Part shown: positions 9,975-17,910 of the stretch, one piece after another
Layout of the letters: each line of letters starts with the position of its first letter
Position numbering within the stretch: position 1 is the stretch's first letter
Made by a program: the position numbers and the translations under genes
Notes under the pieces: generated by a model
Databases searched by the model: none
What the model was told of the DNA's origin: nothing
Seen by the model: the letters and a program-made list of their open reading frames with translations, nothing else
NCBI GenBank assembly: GCA_020632715.1
Contig: JACKFA010000002.1
Span: 1,044,501-1,108,500, forward strand
Reading direction: 5' to 3'
Length of the DNA: 64,000 nt
Source of the DNA: Deltaproteobacteria bacterium
Lineage (GTDB): Bacteria; Myxococcota_A; UBA9042; PHBI01

Positions 9975-10002
9975 ACGCCCCCGCCTCGCTCGGCGGGGGC
10001 GT
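9975..10002 (+). terminator. Strong hairpin terminator downstream of rpsT (second)
   Basis: Eleven-base perfect arms (ACGCCCCCGCC / GGCGGGGGCGT) around a six-base loop, placed between rpsT and the next gene. Probably the main terminator of rpsT. Confidence 0.6.
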
Positions 10003-10028
10003 CCTGATCCGCTGACGGGGCTCCTGCC

Positions 10029-12401
10029 ATGGCGCGTCTGAAAGGCCTCGCCGTGCGCGCTGTCGCCCCGCTCCGCGAGACGCGCGCGACGCCCGTCGTG
10101 ACGGTGCTGCTCGCGGGCGTCGCGCTCGCGTGCTGCTTCTCGCCCGGGCTCGACTTCCTGGGCTACTACAGCGCGCTCGTCATCGGCGCCGCGGGCGGCT
10201 TCCTCGGCGGCCTCGTCGGCGTCGCGGCGGCGCGCGCGTCCGTCGCCACCTGGCGCTCACCGCTCCTCGCGGCGCTCCGCGCCTCGGTGTGGCCGGCGAC
10301 GGTCCCCGCCGTGATCCTGCTCCTGAACGCGTTCTTCGTCAGGAACTGCGATCCTCTCGAGGGCCTCGTCTTCTACGCCGTGAGCGCCGCCTTCAGCGTC
10401 GCGTGGGGAGCCTGCGTCGGCGCCTTCTGGGCGGTCCTCCTGCCGCGCCGCCGCGCGGCCGTCCCCGCGTTCGTGCTGACGTGGCTCGGCTTCATCGCCT
10501 GGGACCTCGCGCACCTCTACTTCCACCCCGCGGTCTTCGCCTACGACGCCTTCATCGGGTTCTTCTCGGGCTCTGTCTACGACACCGTCATCGAGGTCGA
10601 CGCGCGCTTCCTCCTCTTCCGCGTCGAGAACCTCCTCCAGCTCGTCGTGCTCTGGGGCTTCGTCCGCCTCGCCTGGGACGCGACCGAGCGCCGCGCCACC
10701 GTCGCCGCGCTCCGCGCCGCGAGCGGCCGCGCGTGGGGCCTCTGGGCGGCCGCCACCGTCGCGCTCGCCGTCCTCTTCGGGCTCCGCGGGCACATCGGCT
10801 GGGAGGTCGATCGCGAGCTCATCGCCGAGCGCCTCGGCGGCCGCGTCCAGAACGACCGGGTCGTCCTCGTCTACGACCAGAGCGTCATCTCGGCCGCCGA
10901 GGCGGCCGCCCTCCTCGAGGACCACACCTTCCGCGTCGAGGAGATCGAGGCCACGCTCGAGACGCGCTACCCCGAGCTCATCACGAGCTACGTCTACGGC
11001 TCGATCGAGCAGAAGCGCGAGCTCATGGGCGCCGCCCAGACCTACATCGCGAAGCCCTGGCTCCACGAGATCCACCTGAACCACGTCGCCTACGGCGCCT
11101 CGGTCGTCCATCACGAGCTCGCCCACGTCATCCTCGGCGCGGACGCCCCCGGCCCCCTCCACCTGCCGACCGCGATGGTCGTCCTCCCCCACATGGCCCT
11201 CGTCGAGGGGGCCGCCGAGGCGTTCGAGTGGAGCACCGGCGAGCTCACGCCGCACCAGTGGAGCGCGGCCATGGAGCGCGCGAAGATCGCCCCGCCGCTC
11301 GCGAAGCTCCTCGGCCCGGACGGCTTCTATCGCGAGCCCTCGTCGAAGGCCTACACCCTCACGGGCAGCTTCGTCCGCTGGCTCCTCGACACCCACGGCG
11401 TCGCGCGCTTCCGGCGCTGCTACGCCGACGCCGACTTCGCCGCCGCCTACGGCGTGGGCGTCGAGCAGCTCGCGACCGAGTGGGGCGCCTTCATCGCCGG
11501 CGTCGAGCTCTCGCCGGACGCCGAGGCCCTCGCGCGCGCCCGCTTCTCCGGGAAGGCGGTGCTCTACCGCACGTGCCCGCTCGAGGTCGCGCAGCTCGAG
11601 CGCGACGCGGGCGTGGCGCTCGGGCGCGGCGACGCCGAGGAGGCCCTCCGCCTCTACGATCGCGTCGCGGGCTTCGTCCCCGACGACCCGGCGAAGCGCG
11701 TGCCCGCCATCGTCCTCGCCGCCGACCGGGGCGACGTCGCCGAGGCCTCGCGCCGCGCCGCCGACTACCGGGCGCTCGACGGTCGCAACGACGTCACCGA
11801 CGCCCGCGTCGCCGAGCTCGTCGCCGACGCGACCTGGCGCGCCGGGGACGCGGCCGGCGCGGCGCGCGCCTACGCCGCCGTCGCCGGGGCCCCGCAGAGC
11901 GAGGACCGGCGCAGGAACGTGCTCGTGAAGGGGGCGGTCGCCGCCGACACCGACCTCGAGCCGGTCCTCGGGCCCTACCTCCTCTCGGGCGGCGGCAGCG
12001 ACGCCGAGGCCATCGACTACCTGGTCGAGGCGTTCGGTGACATGCCGGACGAGCCGCTCGTCGTCTACCTGCTCGGGCGCCGCATGGCGCAGGCGGGTCG
12101 CGACGACGACGCCGTCCGCCTCCTCGAGCGCGCCCTGACGCTCACCGCGAAGCGGCGCGACCCCTGGGCCGCGTCGGTCGTCCGCGAGACCTGGGCCGTG
12201 CTCGCGCGCGCCCGGTTCGACGCCGGCGACCTCGCCGGCGCCCTCCCGGCGTTCGAGCAGGCCGCGGCCCTCGCTGCCCACGACGGGACCCGGGACGAGC
12301 TACTCGACTGGGCCGCGCGTGTCCGCTGGAAACAGGCCCGCGCCGCGAGGCCCGCGGCGACGGCGGAGCCGCCTGCGTCTCCCGAGGCGCCCGACCCCTG
12401 A
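10029..12401 (+). CDS. Membrane-anchored zincin metallopeptidase with helical-repeat tail
   Basis: 790 residues. The first 265 hold about six hydrophobic segments (for example VVTVLLAGVALACCF, VPAVILLLNAFFV). The middle part has a gluzincin signature: HHELAH (H362, E363, H366) and, about 30 residues on, VEGAAEAFEW (393-397) as the likely third ligand, so a Zn-dependent peptidase-like domain is predicted on the periplasmic side. Residues about 500-780 are Ala/Leu-rich helical pairs with the periodicity of TPRs (GDAEEALRLYDRVAGFVPDDP, AGRDDDAVRLLERALTLT). Substrate is unknown. It may process or assemble envelope proteins; no operon partner is evident. Peptidase activity is inferred from motif only. 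Confidence 0.75.
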   Translation: MARLKGLAVRAVAPLRETRATPVVTVLLAGVALACCFSPGLDFLGYYSALVIGAAGGFLGGLVGVAAARASVATWRSPLLAALRASVWPATVPAVILLLNAFFVRNCDPLEGLVFYAVSAAFSVAWGACVGAFWAVLLPRRRAAVPAFVLTWLGFIAWDLAHLYFHPAVFAYDAFIGFFSGSVYDTVIEVDARFLLFRVENLLQLVVLWGFVRLAWDATERRATVAALRAASGRAWGLWAAATVALAVLFGLRGHIGWEVDRELIAERLGGRVQNDRVVLVYDQSVISAAEAAALLEDHTFRVEEIEATLETRYPELITSYVYGSIEQKRELMGAAQTYIAKPWLHEIHLNHVAYGASVVHHELAHVILGADAPGPLHLPTAMVVLPHMALVEGAAEAFEWSTGELTPHQWSAAMERAKIAPPLAKLLGPDGFYREPSSKAYTLTGSFVRWLLDTHGVARFRRCYADADFAAAYGVGVEQLATEWGAFIAGVELSPDAEALARARFSGKAVLYRTCPLEVAQLERDAGVALGRGDAEEALRLYDRVAGFVPDDPAKRVPAIVLAADRGDVAEASRRAADYRALDGRNDVTDARVAELVADATWRAGDAAGAARAYAAVAGAPQSEDRRRNVLVKGAVAADTDLEPVLGPYLLSGGGSDAEAIDYLVEAFGDMPDEPLVVYLLGRRMAQAGRDDDAVRLLERALTLTAKRRDPWAASVVRETWAVLARARFDAGDLAGALPAFEQAAALAAHDGTRDELLDWAARVRWKQARAARPAATAEPPASPEAPDP

Positions 12402-12505
12402 CGTCGACCACTGCTGCGTCGCGGCGCTCGCCGACGCCCGCGGCGTCGGAAATTTGACGATCCGCGAGGCCGCCCCGACCCTGGTGGCGTCAGGGAGGTG
12501 ACGTC

Positions 12506-12703
12506 ATGAGCGAAGCAGCGCGAGAGGTCGTCGAGAGCGTCGAGCAGGAGCTCGCGAGCGCCGGGTGGCAGGGCGCCCGCCTCGTCGCGCGTGGCGGCGT
12601 GGTGACGACCGCGATCCCGCTCGTCCCGAACGCGCAGAACCTCGAGCGGCTCGCCGCGGCGTTCCGCTTCGAGGAAGCCGGCGCGCCCTCGTTCGCCGGC
12701 TGA
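12506..12703 (+). CDS. Small hypothetical protein (65 aa)
   Basis: Opens at an ATG with an excellent ribosome-binding site (AGGGAGGTGACGTC ATG). Sequence MSEAAREVVESVEQELASAG is amphipathic helix, followed by a probable beta hairpin (ARLVARGGVVTTAIPL) and a short helix. I recognise no family. A TTGACG box 52 bases upstream might be its -35 element. It is followed by a 9-bp hairpin and faces fdxA tail to tail. Confidence 0.6.
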   Translation: MSEAAREVVESVEQELASAGWQGARLVARGGVVTTAIPLVPNAQNLERLAAAFRFEEAGAPSFAG

Positions 12704-12708
12704 GCCCG

Positions 12709-12727
12709 CCGGCAGCGTCGCTGCCGG
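12709..12727. terminator. Bidirectional hairpin between convergent genes
   Basis: CCGGCAGCG and CGCTGCCGG form a perfect 9-bp stem with a single intervening T (effective loop is larger), midway between the small protein gene and fdxA, which converge. Confidence 0.55.
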
Positions 12728-12757
12728 GTCTGCGCTGCGCGCGTCGCTCGCGGTCGG

Positions 12758-13096
12758 CTACTTGCCGCCCGGGCTCTCGCTCAGCTGGTCGCGCTTGCCC
12801 TCGACGTCCTTGAACTCGTCCGCCGTCGGGAGTGGGTCGCGCTGCTCGGTGATGTTCGGCCACTCGGCCGCGAGGCGCTCGTTGAGCTCGACGTACTCCG
12901 CCCACTTCTCCGGGAGGTCGTCCTCCTCGTAGATGGCGTTGACCGGGCACTCCGGCTCGCAGGCGCCACAGTCGATGCACTCGTCGGGGCTGATGACGAG
13001 CATGTTCTCGCCCTCGTAGAAGCAGTCCACGGGGCAAACCGCCACGCAATCCGTGTACTTACACTTGATGCAGGGCTCAGCGACGATGTAGGCCAT
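12758..13096 (-). CDS. fdxA: Ferredoxin FdxA (7Fe-8S type)
   Basis: 112 residues. CIKCKYTDCVAVCPVDCFYEG binds one [3Fe-4S] and contributes to a [4Fe-4S] cluster, CIDCGACEPECPVNAIYEED the other; the C-terminal extension with DLPEKWAEYVELNERLAAEW is typical of the FdxA group. Low-potential electron carrier in the cytoplasm. It has its own promoter and GAGGAG ribosome-binding site, but lies only 62 bases after the DASS transporter gene on the same strand, so read-through from the sulfur-carrier operon is possible. It could donate electrons to the radical SAM enzyme there; that is inference. Confidence 0.93.
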   Translation of the reverse strand: MAYIVAEPCIKCKYTDCVAVCPVDCFYEGENMLVISPDECIDCGACEPECPVNAIYEEDDLPEKWAEYVELNERLAAEWPNITEQRDPLPTADEFKDVEGKRDQLSESPGGK

Positions 13097-13125
13097 GGGT
13101 CACAACTCCTCGTTTCGCGCCGCCG

Positions 13126-13154
13126 ACCATACTCGTCTCCCCGGAGGCCGGCAA
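13126..13154 (-). promoter_or_regulatory. Promoter of fdxA
   Basis: TTGCCG (13154-13149), a 17-bp spacer and TATGGT (13131-13126) on the minus strand. The start point would be near 13119, about 23 nt before the fdxA ATG. Confidence 0.65.
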
Positions 13155-13158
13155 CACT

Positions 13159-14625
13159 TCACAAGAGCCCGATGAGCGGCCAATACACGAAGACGAGGAA
13201 CGCGACCGCCGCGAACCCGAACACGTCGAGAATGAAACCCTTTCGGGCGATCTCGCTCGACGTCGGGTAGCCGGTCGACATCGCGAGCGCCGTCGCCGGC
13301 GTCGCGATGGGCAGCATGAACGCGAAGTTGGTCGGCAGCACGATCGCCATGGTCGCGGCGCGCGGATCGATGCCGTGGGTCTGGCAGAGCGCGAGCGTCG
13401 GCGGCAGGAGCAGCGCCACGACCGCCGAGTTGCTCATGAGCTCCGTCAGCACCATCGCGACGACGCAGAGCGAGAGCAGCAGCACCTCCGGCGCGTCGAA
13501 CGTCGCCGGCACGAGCCGCGCCGTGATCCACGCGCCCGCGCCCGTCGACGACATCGCCGCGGACAGCGCGATCGCCCCGCCGTACATCAGGATGATGCCC
13601 CAGCCGAGCCCGTCCTCGATCTCGCGCCACGTCACCACCCGCAGCGCGAACAGCGCGGCGCACGCGATGATGGCGATCGTGTCGAGGCCGAGCTCGTGCC
13701 CGGCGAGCGCCCACGCGCCGACCGTCACCACCATGACCAGCGCGAGCGCCCGCTCCCGCCCGGTGGCCTTCCCCATCGCGCGGATCCGCTCCTCGAGCGC
13801 CTGCAGCGCGACCGACGTGTCCGCGATCTCGGGCCGCAGCCGGTAGAGGAGCACGGCCCCGGTCGCGAGCAGGATCAGCACCATCGGGAGCGCGAAGAGG
13901 CTGTACTCGAGGAAGCCGATGGAGCTCGCGCGCCCCGTCGCCTCCTCGAGGATGGCGATGGCGAGCGGCCCGCGCCCGCCGCCGAGGACGGTGAGGCTCC
14001 CGCCGATGATGCAGCCCCACGCGAGCGCGAAGGCGAGCGCCTTGCCGAGGAGCGAGCGCCCCTCGAGCCGGAGCGCCCGCCCGAGGTCGACGATGATGGG
14101 CAGCACCATGGCCGCGACGGCGTGCTCGCTCATCACGCAGGAGCCGGCCGCGCAGAGGAGGAACACGGCCGCGACGAGGCGGCGCGGCGTCTTCCCGAAG
14201 CGGCGCACCACCACCGTCGCGACCCGCGTCGAGAGCCCCGTCCGCGCCATGGCGGCCGCGAGCATCAGCGCCCCGAGGATGAAGAAGACGACCTTCGACC
14301 CGAAGTAGCCGTAGGCCTGCTCGGCGGGCATGACGCCGAGGAGCGGCACGAGGCACATCGCGAGGAGGCTCGTCATCGCGAGCGGGAGGAGGCTCGTGGC
14401 CCAGAGGACCGCGCACAGCGCGAAGATGCAGAGCGTCTTCCAGCCGGCGGCCGACAGGCCCTCAGGCGGCGCGACGGCGGTCGTCACGGCCGCGAAGACG
14501 CCGAAGAGCGCCGCGAGCATGATCTGCCCTCGCAAGCGGCTCAGGAGGACGAGGGTGAGCGGGCGCCGGTCGATCTCGTAGCGGACGCGACGCCCTTCGG
14601 GGGGCTCGGGCGCGTCAGGGGTCAA
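13159..14625 (-). CDS. DASS/SLC13-family sodium:anion symporter
   Basis: 488 residues with about 12 hydrophobic segments. The paired family signatures are visible: SEHAVAAMVLPIIVDL in the first half and LMSNSAVVALLLPPTLAL plus PTNFAFMLPIATPATALAMS in the second, corresponding to the two SNT/TNT-like substrate and sodium sites. Members import dicarboxylates, sulfate or phosphate. Its first 11 bases overlap the end of the radical SAM gene upstream, so it is the last translationally coupled member of the E1/sulfur-carrier operon. Import of sulfate or of an organic acid substrate for that pathway is a reasonable inference. Confidence 0.88.
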   Translation of the reverse strand: MTPDAPEPPEGRRVRYEIDRRPLTLVLLSRLRGQIMLAALFGVFAAVTTAVAPPEGLSAAGWKTLCIFALCAVLWATSLLPLAMTSLLAMCLVPLLGVMPAEQAYGYFGSKVVFFILGALMLAAAMARTGLSTRVATVVVRRFGKTPRRLVAAVFLLCAAGSCVMSEHAVAAMVLPIIVDLGRALRLEGRSLLGKALAFALAWGCIIGGSLTVLGGGRGPLAIAILEEATGRASSIGFLEYSLFALPMVLILLATGAVLLYRLRPEIADTSVALQALEERIRAMGKATGRERALALVMVVTVGAWALAGHELGLDTIAIIACAALFALRVVTWREIEDGLGWGIILMYGGAIALSAAMSSTGAGAWITARLVPATFDAPEVLLLSLCVVAMVLTELMSNSAVVALLLPPTLALCQTHGIDPRAATMAIVLPTNFAFMLPIATPATALAMSTGYPTSSEIARKGFILDVFGFAAVAFLVFVYWPLIGLL

Positions 14626-15883
14626 GGAGGCCGACCTCGCGGACGCGCAGGGCTCGCCGGAGGTCCGAGAGCCGAGCCGAGGTGCGGCGCCCGAAGCGGG
14701 TGCCCGAGAGGCGGTGGCCGAGGCGGCGGAAGAGCCCCTCGGGGCCCGAGAAGAGGCGCGCCTCGACCGGGGTCGTGACGGTCGCGAGGTCGCGGACGAG
14801 CCCGAGGCCGAGCTTCTCGCGGCGGACGGCGCGGTGGAGGTCGCGGTAGAGGTCGCGCAGCTCCTCGAGGGTCGGCTCGAAGCGGGCGACGTCGCCGTCG
14901 GCGCGCAGATCCCGGCCCTTGAAGGGCCGATAGACCGGGAGGACGGGCACCACGCCCATCCGCGCGAGCGCCTCCATGCCGGCGCGGGTCGACGCGAGCG
15001 GCTCGAGCCCGACGATGAGGTGGCAGTTGACGCCGCCGCTCGGGAAGACCGTCGTCGCGTAGCCGAGGGCCTCGAGGAAGCGCTCGCGGCCGATGACGCG
15101 CGCGGGGCCGGGGCAGATCTGCGCGAAGAGGGCGGGGTCCCAGAGCTCGAGGTTGTAGCTGATGGCGTCGGCGCCCATGCCGTAGGTGCGGTCGATCCAG
15201 CCGTCGTCCTTCGGTGGGAGGGCGTCGACCGCGACGAGGATGTCGAAGTGGCGCTTGATCGCCGCGATGTACGGCTCGAGGACCTGCACGCCGCCGTCGT
15301 CGGTGCCGAGCCAGCCGACGGAGAGGTGGACCATGTTGACGTCGTGCTCGGCGCGCGCCACGCGCACGGCCTCGACGATGTCGTCGACCGGGAGGGCGTC
15401 GTGCGCGGCGACCTTCTGGCCGACTCCGCAGAAGCGGCAGCGGTCGCTCGTCGCGAGGAACTGGCAGCGGTTCGTCGGCGAGAGGGCGAGGTAGGGGCCG
15501 TGGACCGTGCCGATCTGCCCGAAGGGGACGCCGCTCTCGGCCGTCCGCTGCGCGAAGAACGAGGACGGCGGCACGACCTTGACGCGCGTGCGCGGCGCGT
15601 CGGCGGCGTCGGCGGTCACCGCCCAGACGTCGCCGTCGTGGACGAGACGGTAGGGGGAGCGCTCGACGAGGCGCGGCTCGATCGGCACGGTCGCGAAGGT
15701 GCCGCGCGGGAGCTCGAGGTCGAGGTCGCCGGCGCTCCCGAAGAGGGCGTGGCCGGTGGCGCCGAAGCGCGGCGTGCCGGGGAGCGCGGCGAGGGAGTCG
15801 CCCTCGACGCGCAGGCCGCGGCGCATCAGCTCGAGCTTCAGGAAGCCCGGGTGCGCGAGGATCTGGGCGACCGCGAGCGTCAT
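14615..15883 (-). CDS. Radical SAM enzyme of the sulfur-carrier operon
   Basis: 422 residues from ATG 15883, whose first bases overlap the JAMM gene stop (ATGA). A radical SAM barrel begins near residue 128. The likely cluster cysteines are C140, C149 and C152 in SPTNRCQFLATSDRCRFCGVG, a CX8CX2C spacing instead of the usual CX3CX2C. Later barrel segments are recognisable (VNMVHLSVGWLG, AISYNLELWDPALF, VNCHLIVGLEP) and resemble BioB/ThiH-like folds. Residues 1-125 form a separate, beta-rich N-terminal domain that I do not recognise. I assign no reaction; the context suggests use of a protein thiocarboxylate or handling of a sulfur-containing product. Confidence 0.85.
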   Translation of the reverse strand: MTLAVAQILAHPGFLKLELMRRGLRVEGDSLAALPGTPRFGATGHALFGSAGDLDLELPRGTFATVPIEPRLVERSPYRLVHDGDVWAVTADAADAPRTRVKVVPPSSFFAQRTAESGVPFGQIGTVHGPYLALSPTNRCQFLATSDRCRFCGVGQKVAAHDALPVDDIVEAVRVARAEHDVNMVHLSVGWLGTDDGGVQVLEPYIAAIKRHFDILVAVDALPPKDDGWIDRTYGMGADAISYNLELWDPALFAQICPGPARVIGRERFLEALGYATTVFPSGGVNCHLIVGLEPLASTRAGMEALARMGVVPVLPVYRPFKGRDLRADGDVARFEPTLEELRDLYRDLHRAVRREKLGLGLVRDLATVTTPVEARLFSGPEGLFRRLGHRLSGTRFGRRTSARLSDLRRALRVREVGLLDP

Positions 15884-16338
15884 CGCGCGACGAAACCTCC
15901 GGCGCCCTCGGACCAGGTGAAGGTCACGAAGCCCTGGACGCCGTCCTCCTGCGCGTCGAGGACGACGTAGTCGACGCCCGGGTAGAGCGGGCCGTCGTCG
16001 AACGGGGAGGTGGCCTGGAGGATGTCCTCGGCCGAGAAGTACGCGCCGACCTTGCAGTGGCTGTGGACGATCGCGACGAGCTCCTTCCCGTCCTCCTCGG
16101 CGCGCGCGATGAGCCGCGGATCGAGGAGGTAGGCGCGCTCGGCGGTGCGCGGGTAGGTCTCGGGATCGAGCGCGTGGTACTTGTCCGCGAGGTTCTCGGC
16201 GAGGACGACCTCGGGGCCGTCCGGGCCGACGAGGATGAGGCCGCAGCACTCCTTCGGGAACCACGTCATCGCGTGGGCGTAGAGCGGCTCGCGGAGGTCG
16301 TCCCGCGCGAGGATGTCCGCGGGGGTCAGGCTCGCCAT
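15880..16338 (-). CDS. JAMM/MPN (Mov34-type) metallopeptidase
   Basis: 152 residues with a complete JAMM site: E30 in PKECCGLI, then H92, H94, S102 and D105 in HSHCKVGAYFSAED (HxHx7SxxD). Bacterial relatives include Mec, which releases cysteine from CysO, and QbsD, which trims residues after the diglycine of the sulfur carrier QbsE. The carrier encoded two genes upstream ends GGWY, so removal of Trp-Tyr is the obvious predicted job. The gene overlaps the half-E1 gene by 13 bases and the radical SAM gene by 4. Confidence 0.92.
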   Translation of the reverse strand: MASLTPADILARDDLREPLYAHAMTWFPKECCGLILVGPDGPEVVLAENLADKYHALDPETYPRTAERAYLLDPRLIARAEEDGKELVAIVHSHCKVGAYFSAEDILQATSPFDDGPLYPGVDYVVLDAQEDGVQGFVTFTWSEGAGGFVAR

Positions 16339-16733
16339 GGCTCCTCCGGGGTCGTCTGCCAGGTGTAGGGCGCCTCGGCACGCGCGAGCGCGACGAGCGC
16401 CGCGAGGGCCGCCGCGGCCCCCTCGCGCCGGGAGTCGCCCGGCACGTCGACGACCGCGCTCCCGCCGAGCAGGTTGCGCGGCCCGGCCGCGGTCGCGAGC
16501 GCCACGTCGGGGTTCATGTCGCGCACGCGCTCCCCGAGCCGCGCGAAGACGGGCTCGCTCACGATCAAGCGCCCGACGCCCGCCGCGGCGAGGTAGAGCG
16601 TCGCCTCCTCGGCGCCGCGGCCGTCACCGCGGACGGTCACCGTCGCCGAGAGCACGCGCTCCTGCCCGAGCGCGCCGAAGCCGTCGAGCAGCAGGTGGCG
16701 CGCGTAGCGGGCGCTCTGGTCGGGTCGCAGCAA
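16326..16733 (-). CDS. Degenerate half of an E1/ThiF-like protein
   Basis: 135 residues from a TTG start 16 bases after the carrier gene. The N-terminus (ARYARHLLLDGFGALGQERV) is the classic start of MoeB/ThiF proteins, followed by a Rossmann core (LSATVTVRG, LYLAAAGVGRLIVSE) in which the ATP loop GxGGxG has decayed to GDGRGA and the acidic pair to SE. RVRDMNPDVAL corresponds to the helix after the adenylation site. It lacks the catalytic Cys and zinc cysteines. It supplies exactly the N-terminal arm that the active E1 (17084-17800) lacks, so I infer an inactive partner of a heterodimer. A decaying duplicate is the alternative. Confidence 0.75.
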   Translation of the reverse strand: MLRPDQSARYARHLLLDGFGALGQERVLSATVTVRGDGRGAEEATLYLAAAGVGRLIVSEPVFARLGERVRDMNPDVALATAAGPRNLLGGSAVVDVPGDSRREGAAAALAALVALARAEAPYTWQTTPEEPWRA

Positions 16734-16749
16734 GGTCCGCGTCTCCGCC

Positions 16750-17031
16750 TCAGTACCAGCCGCCGGCGATGGCCGGCACGATCTGGAGCTCGGCGCCGTC
16801 CGAGAGCGGCGTCTTCAGGTTCTCGAGGAAGCGGATGTCCTCGGAGTTCGCGTAGATGTTGATGAAGCGGCGGACGTTGCCGCTGTCGTCGCACAGCTTC
16901 GCCTTGATGCCCGGGTGGGCCGACTCGAGCCCGTCGAGGGCGTCGCCGACGTTGCCGGCGTCGACGTCGACCACGTCGTTGCCGCCGACGAACTTGCGCA
17001 GGGACGCGGGGATCTTGATCTTCACGGCCAT
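16750..17031 (-). CDS. CysO/MoaD/ThiS-like ubiquitin-fold sulfur carrier ending GGWY
   Basis: 93 residues with a beta-grasp fold: VKIKIPASLRKF is strand one, VRRFINIYANSEDIRFLENL closely resembles CysO and MoaD, and the chain ends ELQIVPAIAGGWY. The diglycine is at 90-91, followed by Trp92-Tyr93, so adenylation and thiocarboxylate formation would require trimming. An AAGGAGAG site sits before ATGATG; the second ATG (17031) has the better spacing. It is flanked by an E1 upstream and a JAMM peptidase downstream. CysO in mycobacteria carries sulfide to O-phosphoserine via CysM, but no cysM is present here. Confidence 0.9.
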   Translation of the reverse strand: MAVKIKIPASLRKFVGGNDVVDVDAGNVGDALDGLESAHPGIKAKLCDDSGNVRRFINIYANSEDIRFLENLKTPLSDGAELQIVPAIAGGWY

Positions 17032-17083
17032 CATCTCTCTCCTTCTCTCTCGATCCATCCGGAATCGTTCGTGAATGCTGTGT

Positions 17084-17800
17084 TCAGGCGCTCGCGGCGG
17101 CCTCGGTGGAGGGCCTAGGCGGCGCGGCCCGGCGGCTCGGGCGCCGGCGGCACGCGGGGCACTCGGGATCCGCCGGGAGGTGGACGTGGCGCACGCGGCC
17201 GCGGCGGCCGTCGACCGTCGTGAGGTAGCCGGTGTGGCGGCGCTCGTCGCCCGCGAGGAGCCCGAGGGCGCGCTCCGCCTCGAGGTGCCCCACGAGGCCC
17301 GCGAGCGCGCCGATGACCCCGGCGGCGACGCAGGTCTGCACCTCGTCGTCGGCCGGCGGGGCCTCGAAGAGGCAGCGGAAGCAGGGGCCGCCACCGGCGC
17401 CCACGCCGAGGACGAGGCCGTCGTAGCGGGTGATCCCGCCGAGCACGGCCGGGACGCCGTGCGCGAGGGCCCAGTCGTTGATGAGGAAGCGCGCGCGCGG
17501 ATCGTCGGTCGCGTCGACGACGACGTCGGCGCCGCCGAGCAGATCGTCGCACGCGTCGGCGGTGAGGCGGGCGCGCGCGGTGTCCACGTGGACCTCGAGC
17601 CCCGCGCCCGCGAGGCGCTCGCGCGCCACCTCGACCTTCGGGCGCCCCACGTCGGAGGTGCCGTAGAGCACCTGGCGCTGGAGGTTCGAGAGCTCGACGA
17701 CGTCGTCGTCCACGAGCCGCAGGTCGACCCCGGCCTCGGCGAGCGTGACCGCCGCCGGGCATCCGAGGCCCCCGAGGCCAATCAGGACAGCGGTCGCCAT
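17084..17800 (-). CDS. ThiF/MoeB-like E1 activating enzyme lacking the N-terminal arm
   Basis: 238 residues. Starts directly at the Rossmann strand (MATAVLIGLGGLGCPAA), missing the 20-30 residue RYxRH arm of MoeB and ThiF. Otherwise all key elements are present: ATP loop 8-13, DDDVVELSNLQRQ with Arg42, Lys55 in GRPKVE, VVDATDDP (96-101), catalytic Cys157 in VQTCVAAGVIG, and zinc pairs C140/C143 and C214/C217. Predicted to adenylate the carrier's C-terminal Gly and pass sulfur to it. First gene of the operon, 53 bases before the carrier gene. Confidence 0.92.
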   Translation of the reverse strand: MATAVLIGLGGLGCPAAVTLAEAGVDLRLVDDDVVELSNLQRQVLYGTSDVGRPKVEVARERLAGAGLEVHVDTARARLTADACDDLLGGADVVVDATDDPRARFLINDWALAHGVPAVLGGITRYDGLVLGVGAGGGPCFRCLFEAPPADDEVQTCVAAGVIGALAGLVGHLEAERALGLLAGDERRHTGYLTTVDGRRGRVRHVHLPADPECPACRRRPSRRAAPPRPSTEAAASA

Positions 17801-17880
17801 CTCCTCGCTCGCTCCTCGCTCTCGTCACCCGGCGCGGCGCCGGTCGCGCTGCAGGCAGCAGCTCGCCACCCGACCCGGCG

Positions 17881-17910
17881 ACCCTAGCTAATGGTGACTT
17901 TGTATGTCAA
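17881..17910 (-). promoter_or_regulatory. Putative promoter of the E1/sulfur-carrier operon
   Basis: A locally AT-rich island holds TTGACA (17910-17905), an 18-bp spacer and TAGGGT (17886-17881) on the minus strand. The start point would be near 17874, about 75 nt before the E1 ATG. The -35 box is perfect, the -10 box only moderate. Confidence 0.45.

Noticed and set aside
14615..17800. Possible Bil or ubiquitin-like antiphage conjugation system
   Set aside because: E1, ubiquitin-fold protein and JAMM peptidase are present, but no E2-like protein is encoded, and the carrier resembles CysO/MoaD rather than a conjugated modifier. Sulfur transfer fits better.
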